A stretch of 60,416 nucleotides of DNA from positions 1-60,416 of the forward strand of contig NZ_KB904157.1 in the NCBI RefSeq assembly GCF_000380025.1. Direction: 5' to 3'. The position numbers and the translations under genes are program-made. This document shows, piece by piece, positions 53,671 to 60,416 of the stretch. Source of the DNA: Streptococcus entericus DSM 14446. GTDB taxonomy: Bacteria; Bacillota; Bacilli; Lactobacillales; Streptococcaceae. Every line of letters begins with the position of its first letter. Position 1 is the stretch's first letter. Below the pieces are notes generated by a model. It was not told where the DNA came from. It did no database searches and saw only the letters and a list, made by a program, of their open reading frames with translations.

Positions 53671-54944
53671 TGGCTCTGTTGACCCTTGTCATGGTGGTTT
53701 TGGTGTTGTTGGTGCTGATTATCGTTCTCTGGCAGCAACGGCAACAGCAAGATCAACTCATCAAAACTTTAGAGAACCAAGCCGATAACCTCTCAGACCA
53801 ACTGACTTATCTAATTGACATGGCAGGAAAAAATCAGCTCCTTGCCCAACAGGAGCAGTTGCTCCGCCTGCAAGATGGGCTTTATCAGCAATCTAGTGAC
53901 CTACGAGAAGCCTTATACGATAATTTAACAGCCAGTCGCAATCAGACGGATCACCGCTTGGAGCAGCTGCAGACCCAGCTGACACTTGCTATTAAAGATT
54001 TGCAGACCTCTAATGAGCATCGCTTGGAAGATATGCGCCAAACGGTATCTGAAAAACTCGATCAAACCCTCAATCAACGCTTGCAGACCTCCTTTGAGAC
54101 GGTATCCAAGCAGCTGGAGAGTGTCAATCAAGGTCTGGGGGAAATGAAGACAGTGGCGCGTGATGTTGGTAGCCTGAGCAAGGTGTTATCAGGTAGCAAG
54201 ACACGGGGGATTCTTGGAGAAATTCAACTGGCTCAGATTATTGAGGATATGCTGACCCCTAGCCAATACGAACGTGAGTTTGCAACGGTATCAGGTTCTA
54301 GCGAGCGAGTCGAATATGCGATTAAACTCCCTGGCCAAGCATCAGACACTCCAGTCTATCTGCCCATCGATGCCAAGTTTCCGCTAGAAGACTATTACCG
54401 TCTGGAAGAGGCCTATGAACTGGCTGACCGTGACGGTATCGACCAACACCGCAAAGCCCTGCTGGCCAGCGTCAAACGCTTTGCCAAGGATATTCAAAAA
54501 AAATACCTGAACCCGCCTGAAACGACCCAGTTTGGGATTCTCTTTTTACCGACGGAAGGTCTCTATGCCGAGGTGGTTAGGCAGGCTGATTTCTTTGACC
54601 GCTTGCGACGGGAGGAGCAGATTTTGGTGGCTGGCCCATCGACCTTATCGGCTCTACTGAACGCCCTATCAGTTGGTTTTAAGACCCTCAATATCCAAAA
54701 AAACGCGGATGACATCAGTAAGGTCTTGGGCAATGTCAAGACCGAATTTGGGAAGTTTTCTGGGCTTTTAAGTAAGGCGCAAAAACAGCTCAATACCGCC
54801 AGTCGTACCTTGGACAGCGTCTTGACCACCAGGACCAACGCTATCGTGCGTGCTCTGACCACCATTGAGGCCTATCAAGACAGTCAGACCCAGTCGCTAC
54901 TTGATTTGCCCCTTTTAGAAGATGAGGAAGATAATGAAGATTAA
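53670..54944 (+). CDS. rmuC: DNA recombination protein RmuC homologue
   Basis: A 424-residue RmuC-family protein. An N-terminal membrane segment (LLTLVMVVLVLLVLIIVLW) is followed by a long coiled coil (about residues 25-170), then the nuclease-like core: SKTRGILGEIQLAQIIEDML near residue 171, YLPIDAKFPLEDYYRL near residue 230, and FGILFLPTEGLYAEV near residue 288. The ATG at 53670 with AGGAGGG upstream is chosen over GTG at 53667. It overlaps yhaM by 11 bp. Confidence 0.92.
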   Translation: MALLTLVMVVLVLLVLIIVLWQQRQQQDQLIKTLENQADNLSDQLTYLIDMAGKNQLLAQQEQLLRLQDGLYQQSSDLREALYDNLTASRNQTDHRLEQLQTQLTLAIKDLQTSNEHRLEDMRQTVSEKLDQTLNQRLQTSFETVSKQLESVNQGLGEMKTVARDVGSLSKVLSGSKTRGILGEIQLAQIIEDMLTPSQYEREFATVSGSSERVEYAIKLPGQASDTPVYLPIDAKFPLEDYYRLEEAYELADRDGIDQHRKALLASVKRFAKDIQKKYLNPPETTQFGILFLPTEGLYAEVVRQADFFDRLRREEQILVAGPSTLSALLNALSVGFKTLNIQKNADDISKVLGNVKTEFGKFSGLLSKAQKQLNTASRTLDSVLTTRTNAIVRALTTIEAYQDSQTQSLLDLPLLEDEEDNED

Positions 54945-55872
54945 TCAAATGAAAAAGGATGAGATTTTTACTGGTTTCTATCTCATCAAATCGGCTGACG
55001 TCAGAAAGACGCGGGCAGGCAAAGATTATATTGCCTTGACCTTTCAAGATGATACTGGAGAAATTTCAGGCAACCTCTGGGATGCCCAACCCTACAATAT
55101 CGAAACGTTTACCACAGGACGTGTGGTAAAAGTCAAAGGACGCAGAGAAGTTTACAATGGGATGCCTCAGGTCAATCAGCTCGTCATGCGGTTGCCAAAA
55201 GATGGTGAGCCGAGTGATCCTGCTGACTTTAAGGAGAAATCACCAGTTGACTCTGCGGATGTTCGTGATTATCTGGAGCAGATGCTCTTTAAAATTGAAA
55301 ATGCGACTTGGCAACGCATCGTTCGTGCCCTATACCGCAAGTACAACAAAGAATTTTTTACCTACCCTGCTGCAAAGACCAATCACCATGCCTTTGAGGC
55401 AGGTTTGGCCTACCATACAGCGACCATGGTTCGCTTGGCAGAGGCGATTGGGGATATTTACCCTGCACTCAACAAGAGCTTGCTCTATGCTGGGGTAATG
55501 CTCCATGATCTGGCTAAGGTTATCGAGTTAACTGGTCCTGACAATACGGAGTATACTATCAGGGGGAATTTGATTGGGCATATTGCCCTGGTCAATGAAG
55601 AAATTACCAAGATTATCACTGAACTAAACATCGATGATACTAAAGAAGATGTGACGGTACTCCGCCATGTTCTGCTCAGTCACCATGGGCAGTTGGAGTA
55701 TGGCAGTCCTGTTCGTCCAAAGATTATGGAGGCAGAAATCCTCCATATGATTGATAATATCGATGCGGAGATGATGATGATGACAACAGCTCTCAATCGC
55801 ATTGAACCAGGTGAAATGACAGCAAAAATCTTTGCCATGGATAATCGATCCTTTTACAAACCACGATTTTAA
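54934..55872 (+). CDS. yhaM: 3'-5' exoribonuclease YhaM family
   Basis: YhaM (Cbf) degrades RNA from the 3' end. The 312 residues hold an N-terminal OB fold (LTFQDDTGEISGNLWDA near residue 33, VVKVKGRREVYNGMPQ near residue 56) and an HD phosphohydrolase domain with HHAFEAGLAYHT near residue 150, AGVMLHDLAKVIEL near residue 190 and LLSHHGQLEYGSP near residue 247. The ATG at 54934 follows GAGGAAG. Its location before purR is common in streptococci. Confidence 0.94.
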   Translation: MKINQMKKDEIFTGFYLIKSADVRKTRAGKDYIALTFQDDTGEISGNLWDAQPYNIETFTTGRVVKVKGRREVYNGMPQVNQLVMRLPKDGEPSDPADFKEKSPVDSADVRDYLEQMLFKIENATWQRIVRALYRKYNKEFFTYPAAKTNHHAFEAGLAYHTATMVRLAEAIGDIYPALNKSLLYAGVMLHDLAKVIELTGPDNTEYTIRGNLIGHIALVNEEITKIITELNIDDTKEDVTVLRHVLLSHHGQLEYGSPVRPKIMEAEILHMIDNIDAEMMMMTTALNRIEPGEMTAKIFAMDNRSFYKPRF

Positions 55873-55924
55873 GACGAATACCAAGAGAGACGGGCAATTT
55901 GAGCAAAAATGTTCGTCTTTTCTT
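55871..55924 (+). terminator. Terminator after yhaM
   Basis: AAGACGAA (55871-55878) pairs with TTCGTCTT (55912-55919), followed by TTCTTTT. The loop is long (33 nt), so efficiency is uncertain. Confidence 0.5.
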
Positions 55925-55970
55925 TTGAATTATGATATAATGGGGAAAACATGAAAAGGTGGCTAATAAC

Positions 55971-56789
55971 ATGAAAATAAAACGCAGTGAACGTATGGTT
56001 GTCATCTCCAACTATTTGATTAACAACCCCTATAAATTAACCGGTCTGAATGTTTTTGCTGAAAAATATGAAGCAGCAAAATCATCAATCTCTGAGGATA
56101 TTTCCATCATTAAAAGAGCTTTTGAAAGCAGTGGCATTGGTGAGGTGGAGACCGTTACTGGTGCGGCTGGGGGTGTCATTTTTACACCGACGATTTCAGA
56201 AGAAGAAGCCCGTCAAACAGCTTTAGAGCTGTGCGAGCGCTTGTCAGAAAGCAATCGGATTCTTCCTGGAGGCTACATCTACCTATCTGATCTATTGAGC
56301 ACACCAAAACTCCTGAGAAATATCGGGCGTATCATTGCTCATAGCTTCAAAGGAGAAAAGATTGATGCGGTCATGACGGTTGCGACCAAAGGGGTGCCTT
56401 TAGCTAATGCTGTGGCCAATGTCCTTAATGTGCCTTTTGTTATCGTTCGTCGTGACCTCAAAATCACAGAAGGGTCAACGGTCAGTGTTAACTACGTTAG
56501 TGGTTCAAGTGGAGACCGTATCGAAAAAATGTTCTTGTCCAAACGTAGCCTAGCGCCAGGTAGCCGTGTCTTGATTGTTGATGATTTCTTAAAAGGCGGC
56601 GGGACAATCTCAGGTATGGCCAGCTTATTGGAAGAGTTTGACTCAACCTTGGTTGGAGTGGCTGTTTTTGCAGACAATACCCAAGAACACCGTGAGCACT
56701 TCACTTATAAATCGTTGCTTAGTGTGTCTAGCATTGATGTCAAATCACATACCGTCAAGGTGGAACTTGGCAATATCTTTGACCAATGA
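55971..56789 (+). CDS. purR: Purine operon repressor PurR
   Basis: PurR controls purine genes and senses PRPP. The 272 residues have an N-terminal winged helix (RMVVISNYLINNPYKLTGL) and a PRTase-like domain with the PRPP loop VLIVDDFLKGGGT near residue 199. GAGGVTFTP-like block GAAGGVIFTP lies near residue 65. AAGGTGG precedes the ATG at 55971; an upstream GTG is less likely. An extended -10 (TGATATAAT, 55933-55941) lies just upstream. Confidence 0.94.
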   Translation: MKIKRSERMVVISNYLINNPYKLTGLNVFAEKYEAAKSSISEDISIIKRAFESSGIGEVETVTGAAGGVIFTPTISEEEARQTALELCERLSESNRILPGGYIYLSDLLSTPKLLRNIGRIIAHSFKGEKIDAVMTVATKGVPLANAVANVLNVPFVIVRRDLKITEGSTVSVNYVSGSSGDRIEKMFLSKRSLAPGSRVLIVDDFLKGGGTISGMASLLEEFDSTLVGVAVFADNTQEHREHFTYKSLLSVSSIDVKSHTVKVELGNIFDQ

Positions 56790-56885
56790 GGTTATCATCC
56801 CTTATGAGTATTCAACTGATAAGGGTGTTTCTTGTTTCCCTATATTAGTCGGGGTTGATCTCGTATGTTACGGAGGTAGTAGTAA

Positions 56886-57320
56886 ATGAAAGTGGCGTTT
56901 GTTTGTCTTGGCAATATCTGTCGTAGTCCGATGGCGGAGTTTGTGATGAAACAGCTGGCGCAAGACCATGACCATCATCTGACGGTTGTCAGTCGTGCCA
57001 CATCAAGCTGGGAGCATGGTAACCCAATTCATCAGGGCACCCAAGACACGCTTAATCGTTACGGCGTGCCTTATGACACTCACAAAACATCGCAGCAGAT
57101 TAGTCTTGCAGACTTGGAAGACTATGATGTGGTGATTGGGATGGACGACCAAAATGTCATTGATTTGAAAAAGCTTTCGGCAGGTCGCTACGATGACAAA
57201 ATCTTTCTCTTCTGCGATGGCGGAGTTCCTGACCCTTGGTACACAGGCGATTTTGAAGAGACTTATCACTTAGTAACAAGGGGGTGCCAATCATGGTTGG
57301 ACAGATTAAAGAACAACTAA
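56886..57320 (+). CDS. Low-molecular-weight protein tyrosine phosphatase
   Basis: A 144-residue LMW-PTP that removes phosphate from phosphotyrosine. The P-loop CLGNICRS (residues 7-14, CX5R) is at the N-terminus and the general acid is in VPDPWYTG near residue 117. ACGGAGG precedes the ATG. The 3' end overlaps the MORN gene by 28 bp and the three downstream genes are coupled. No tyrosine kinase is nearby. Confidence 0.94.
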   Translation: MKVAFVCLGNICRSPMAEFVMKQLAQDHDHHLTVVSRATSSWEHGNPIHQGTQDTLNRYGVPYDTHKTSQQISLADLEDYDVVIGMDDQNVIDLKKLSAGRYDDKIFLFCDGGVPDPWYTGDFEETYHLVTRGCQSWLDRLKNN

Positions 57321-57709
57321 ACCGAATAGCTAAAACCCAATCGTTTGACCGTCCTTTGTTAGAAAAACTAGCCTTTCTATTTGTCTTCTTGATGAGCCTA
57401 ACCCTTCTGATGGCAACGGTTAGTCGAAAAACAGAGCTCACTCTTGACGATGGGCGCTTAATTTACGTTGGTGATGTCCAAAACCATCGCTTAAATGGCT
57501 ATGGCGAGCTGACTTATGAAAATGGTGATTCTTATAAAGGGCAGTTTAAAAACGGCGTCTTTCACGGCGAAGGCACCTTTGTTTCTCATTTGGGTTGGAC
57601 TTACAAAGGGGAGTTCAAAAACGGTCAGGCAGATGGTAAAGGAGTCTTAAACACTGAGGATAAAGCTGTTTATGACGGCACATTTAAACAAGGGATTTAT
57701 CAAAAATGA
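57293..57709 (+). CDS. Membrane-anchored MORN-repeat protein
   Basis: A 138-residue protein with a cytoplasmic helix (about 1-24), one membrane span (LAFLFVFLMSLTLLMATV near residue 26), and an exterior part with three or four MORN repeats: DGRLIYVGDV, GYGELTYENGDSYKGQFKNG, GEGTFVSHLGWTYKGEFKNG, and GKGVLNTEDKAVYDGTFKQG. MORN repeats often bind membranes or proteins. AAGGGGGTG precedes the ATG at 57293. It overlaps the phosphatase by 28 bp and the acyltransferase by 4 bp, which points to a shared job at the cell surface. Confidence 0.85.
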   Translation: MVGQIKEQLNRIAKTQSFDRPLLEKLAFLFVFLMSLTLLMATVSRKTELTLDDGRLIYVGDVQNHRLNGYGELTYENGDSYKGQFKNGVFHGEGTFVSHLGWTYKGEFKNGQADGKGVLNTEDKAVYDGTFKQGIYQK

Positions 57710-59523
57710 AGATAAAATGGTTTTCAATCATACGAGTGGTCGGTCTCCTCTTGGTCTTGGCTTATCACTTCTTTCAAAAGCAATTTTCAGGTGGATTTAT
57801 AGGGGTTGACCTCTTTTTCACCTTTTCTGGCTATCTGGTCACAGCTGTTTTTATCGATGAGTTTAGTCAAACCGGGCAGATTGACTTAGCAAGTTTTGCT
57901 AGACGACGGCTCTACAGAATTTTGCCGCCGTTGGTCTTATCTATTTTAGTCACCTTGCCTTTCACGCTACTGGTTAGACGAGACTTTGTCGCCAGTATCG
58001 GGCGTCAGGTGGCGGCAGCCCTAGGATTTATAACCAATTTTTATGAAATCCTAACAGGTGGCAATTACGAAGCACAATTTATTCCGCATTTATTTGTCCA
58101 TACGTGGAGTTTGGCTATTGAGGTTCAATTCTACCTGTTCTGGGGATTATTGGTTTGGTTCTTATCACGACGAGAAACACGTATTAACCGACTGAGGGGG
58201 AGCTTATTTCTCTTGTCTGCTTGTTTATCGCTGGTGACATTTTCAAGCATGTTTATCAGTAGCTTCTTTGTGACTAACTACTCCACCATTTACTTTTCTA
58301 GCCTGACTCATGTTTTTCCCTTCTTTTTAGGGGCTTGTTTGGCAACACTGATAGGATTGCTCGAGACGACAGCTTTTTACAGACGCCTGAGCCAACGGCT
58401 TAAAAAACAAGAGTTAGCCTTGCTGGCAACGGGAGCTGGTCTCGTTCTTCTTCTATTGGGTCTATTTTTGGACTTTAATCATATTTTTTCTTATTTATTT
58501 GGTTTTCTCTTGTCTAGTTTGGCAACTCTTGTCTTGATTGTGGTTTGTCGCATTTGGAGTGACCGAACGCCAGACGGAGTCAATGAGCCTCCTGTGCTCA
58601 GTTTTTTAGCTAACATCAGCTATGGTGTTTATCTTTTTCATTGGCCACTGTACAATATCTTTAAAGAAGTAATGCCAAATCTGTTAGCTGTTTTACTCAC
58701 GACTGCTTTATCACTGATTTTTGCCAGTGCTTCATTTTACCTTCTTGAGCCTTGGTTAGCAGGGCGGCAAGCAAAAATCTGGGGTCAAGTCATTGATATC
58801 GCTCCTTATCGTCGCTGGTTGCAAGGATGTCTTGCGGTATTTACAGCAGTTGCCTTGCTCATTATCAGCTTTGCCCCTGCTACTGGTGACTTTGAGCGGC
58901 AGATGATGGTCGATAACCTGCATCAGGCAGCGACGCAACTGCAACAGACACGCACTCTTGCTGGACAAGAAAAAGCATCTAAATATGATATCACAGAAGG
59001 CGTAACTATCATTGGGGACTCAGTTACCTTGCGGGCGAGCAAATCAATCACGGAAGCACTTCCTGAAGCTCTTGTCGATGCCCAAGGGAGCCGCAACCTC
59101 GCACAAGCCAATGAGATTGTTGCTAACCATATTGCTAACGGCAGTTTAACAAAGTATCTTGTCATTGGAACGGGTGTTAATATTATCTATAATTATCAGG
59201 AGGAGCTTGACCGACTGGTAGAACAATTGCCAAAAGGTTACCACTTAATCTTAATAACGCCTTATGACGGTAACTCAGCGACATATGATAATCCTGTTGC
59301 GCAAAAAACTCGTGATTATGAACTAACGCTAGCCAAGACATATGATTTTATTACCTTGGCTGACTGGCACCAGACCGCTTTGTCAAATCCAGATATTTGG
59401 GTGGGTAGTGATAATATCCACTTCGGAGGTGATGGGGACGGCATTGTAAAAGGTGCGACGCTTTACGCTCAAACGATTCAAAAAGCAATTGAGGAAGCTA
59501 AAACAAAACCGGTCAAAAATTGA
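57706..59523 (+). CDS. OatA-type membrane acyltransferase with SGNH domain
   Basis: A 605-residue two-domain protein. Residues 1-385 form an acyltransferase-3 domain with ten or eleven membrane spans, starting WFSIIRVVGLLLVLAYHFF (catalytic-type R..H) and GVDLFFTFSGYLV. Residues 430-600 are an external SGNH esterase fold: IIGDSVTLRASKSI near residue 442 with the Ser, and DNIHFGGDG near residue 570 with the Asp-His pair. The layout matches peptidoglycan O-acetyltransferase OatA/Adr, which protects against lysozyme. The acceptor here could be another wall polymer. Confidence 0.9.
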   Translation: MKIKWFSIIRVVGLLLVLAYHFFQKQFSGGFIGVDLFFTFSGYLVTAVFIDEFSQTGQIDLASFARRRLYRILPPLVLSILVTLPFTLLVRRDFVASIGRQVAAALGFITNFYEILTGGNYEAQFIPHLFVHTWSLAIEVQFYLFWGLLVWFLSRRETRINRLRGSLFLLSACLSLVTFSSMFISSFFVTNYSTIYFSSLTHVFPFFLGACLATLIGLLETTAFYRRLSQRLKKQELALLATGAGLVLLLLGLFLDFNHIFSYLFGFLLSSLATLVLIVVCRIWSDRTPDGVNEPPVLSFLANISYGVYLFHWPLYNIFKEVMPNLLAVLLTTALSLIFASASFYLLEPWLAGRQAKIWGQVIDIAPYRRWLQGCLAVFTAVALLIISFAPATGDFERQMMVDNLHQAATQLQQTRTLAGQEKASKYDITEGVTIIGDSVTLRASKSITEALPEALVDAQGSRNLAQANEIVANHIANGSLTKYLVIGTGVNIIYNYQEELDRLVEQLPKGYHLILITPYDGNSATYDNPVAQKTRDYELTLAKTYDFITLADWHQTALSNPDIWVGSDNIHFGGDGDGIVKGATLYAQTIQKAIEEAKTKPVKN

Positions 59524-59585
59524 TTTCAGCCTTTCAAATAAAACCGGCTACTTATCAACTGTAGTGGGTTAAACACGCCTAGCAC

Positions 59586-59620
59586 CGAGAGAGGACAATT
59601 GTGTTCTTCTCTCGTTTTAT
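59586..59620 (+). terminator. Terminator of the phosphatase/MORN/OatA operon
   Basis: CGAGAGA (59586-59592) pairs with TCTCTCG (59608-59614), with further pairing inside (GGACAATTGTGTTC), then TTTTAT. Confidence 0.75.
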
Positions 59621-59764
59621 ATTTAAAGCAATGAAAATGCGAGTTTTAAAGTTTTTATTTTCAGAAGTCGAATGTTTTCATTCTTAATGATGTGGATAAA
59701 ATTGTTTGTAGTTTCAATTTACGAATAAAAAATTATAAAGCCAGTCGCATAATTGAGGCTTATA

Positions 59765-59773
59765 TGCTATAAT
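59765..59773 (+). promoter_or_regulatory. Extended -10 of the SH3-domain gene
   Basis: TGCTATAAT (59765-59773), a perfect extended -10, lies 18 bp before the start codon, with AGGAGG at 59780-59785. The -35 is weak. Confidence 0.7.
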
Positions 59774-59791
59774 AAATTCAGGAGGATGATC

Positions 59792-60416
59792 ATGAAAAAT
59801 CAACGTAAGAAGTTCTACTTGACAATTCCTGTTTTTCTGGGAATGCTATTGGCTTCTGGTAAAGTAGCCGCTAATGAAACATCCGTAGAGCAACCACCCG
59901 TACCACCAACCACCGAACCCTCTCAGGCAACAACTATAACGCCTGCTGAATCAAGTACTGTTAGTGAGACGACACCTACGGCCGAAGCTAGTCCTGCTAT
60001 TGCAGTTCGTGCTGCTGTTGAGACCAGCGCAACTACTCCTGCTTCCCAAGTGTCAGAGGAAAGTTTACCATCTAGTGGGACTTATACCTTTACTGAGCGA
60101 GTTGGGGTCAAGAGCGAGCCTAAGATGTCAGCACCAGACCGCGACTACTACACTGCAGGTGAAAAAGCCAACTATGACAAAACTGTCGAGAACGACAACC
60201 ATCTGTGGATCAGTTACGTCAGCTACTCTGGCAGTCGTAGTTATGTCCCTGTAAAAGAACTAGGAACACCAACTGCCTCAACACCGACTGAAACAGCCAA
60301 ACCCGTTGCCGAGAAGGCACTAGCCAAGGTCGAAGTGGTCGGCTATGACGAGTATAAAACCAACTTTACCATCAAGGTCACAGGCACACCTGACACCAAG
60401 CAGATTGCCCATGTGC
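59792..60416 (+). CDS. Secreted SH3-domain cell wall protein (partial, runs off the end)
   Basis: An open frame of at least 208 codons with AGGAGG before its ATG, not closed by the window end. It encodes a signal peptide (KKFYLTIPVFLGMLLASG, cleaved near VAA), a Pro/Thr/Ser-rich linker to about residue 85, then an SH3_5-type wall-binding domain (YTFTERVGVKSEP near residue 95; WISYVSYSGSRSYVPV near residue 138). The last part, YDEYKTNFTIKVTGTPDTKQIAHV (about residues 185-208, in part), resembles the beginning of a GBS_Bsp-like repeat. It is probably the N-terminus of an autolysin or wall hydrolase; the catalytic domain is not visible. Confidence 0.75.
   Translation, partial: MKNQRKKFYLTIPVFLGMLLASGKVAANETSVEQPPVPPTTEPSQATTITPAESSTVSETTPTAEASPAIAVRAAVETSATTPASQVSEESLPSSGTYTFTERVGVKSEPKMSAPDRDYYTAGEKANYDKTVENDNHLWISYVSYSGSRSYVPVKELGTPTASTPTETAKPVAEKALAKVEVVGYDEYKTNFTIKVTGTPDTKQIAHV

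Larger units (their letters stand above)
59524..59791 (+). other. Gap before the last gene
   Basis: Holds the terminator at 59586-59620 and the promoter of the SH3-domain gene; the middle is AT-rich with nothing else seen. Confidence 0.5.

Overview
The window is chromosomal DNA from a low-to-moderate GC Gram-positive coccus, almost certainly a Streptococcus. The markers are a fused GshAB, AdcRCB with an AdcR-type zinc box, a purR gene next to a YhaM-type nuclease, the small SRP RNA directly after tadA, a CodY-like box before ilvE, an LPxTG surface enzyme and strong AGGAGG ribosome binding sites. I cannot name the species. Most of the window is housekeeping core, with short intergenic gaps and many 4-11 bp gene overlaps.

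Layout. 0.3-13.4 kb: DUF975 membrane protein, tgt, a small P-loop kinase, a membrane protein, an MBL hydrolase, tadA, SRP RNA, def, an NCS2 purine permease, a frameshifted lipoprotein with a cupin gene, rpsO, a 38-residue basic protein, gshAB and a LytTR/DUF3021 regulator pair. 13.4-23.8 kb: tRNA-Thr(CGT), murA, an msrB/hydrolase/DUF2974 operon, a double HAD phosphatase overlapping ftsY, a DUF1576 pair and ispE. 23.9-28.6 kb: a two-component LytTR regulator and sensor kinase followed by an ABC transporter of two permeases and one ATPase. It sits between ispE and adcR. 29.2-36.9 kb: adcRCB, ilvE, a PTS_EIIC_2 membrane protein, a beta-carbonic anhydrase, a ketopantoate-reductase-like gene with an ABM monooxygenase, and tyrS.

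37.2-45.2 kb: the rimP-nusA-ylxR-ylxQ-infB-rbfA operon, a thioredoxin-like protein, and rplJ-rplL with an L10 leader. 45.3-47.5 kb is the scrap yard of the window: a broken type IIG restriction-modification gene split by a foreign fragment carrying a truncated Vat-like acetyltransferase and an intact small P-loop kinase. 48.0-50.7 kb: a cell-wall-anchored GH3 enzyme with a cre site over its -35. 50.9-60.4 kb: tRNA-Leu(CAG), rsgA-rpe-thiN-rmuC-yhaM, purR, a phosphatase/MORN/OatA-type operon, and the start of a secreted SH3-domain protein that runs off the end.

The best leads are: the LytTR two-component/ABC cassette, whose operator, upstream terminator and promoter are packed into about 70 bp with no pheromone gene in sight; rimP, which has no usable AUG/GUG/UUG for its conserved N-terminus and probably starts at AUC; the apparently leaderless double-HAD gene; an A6 tract that puts a lipoprotein out of frame; and a family of repeats with identical 10-bp inverted ends. 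No CRISPR array, phage or intact insertion sequence was seen.
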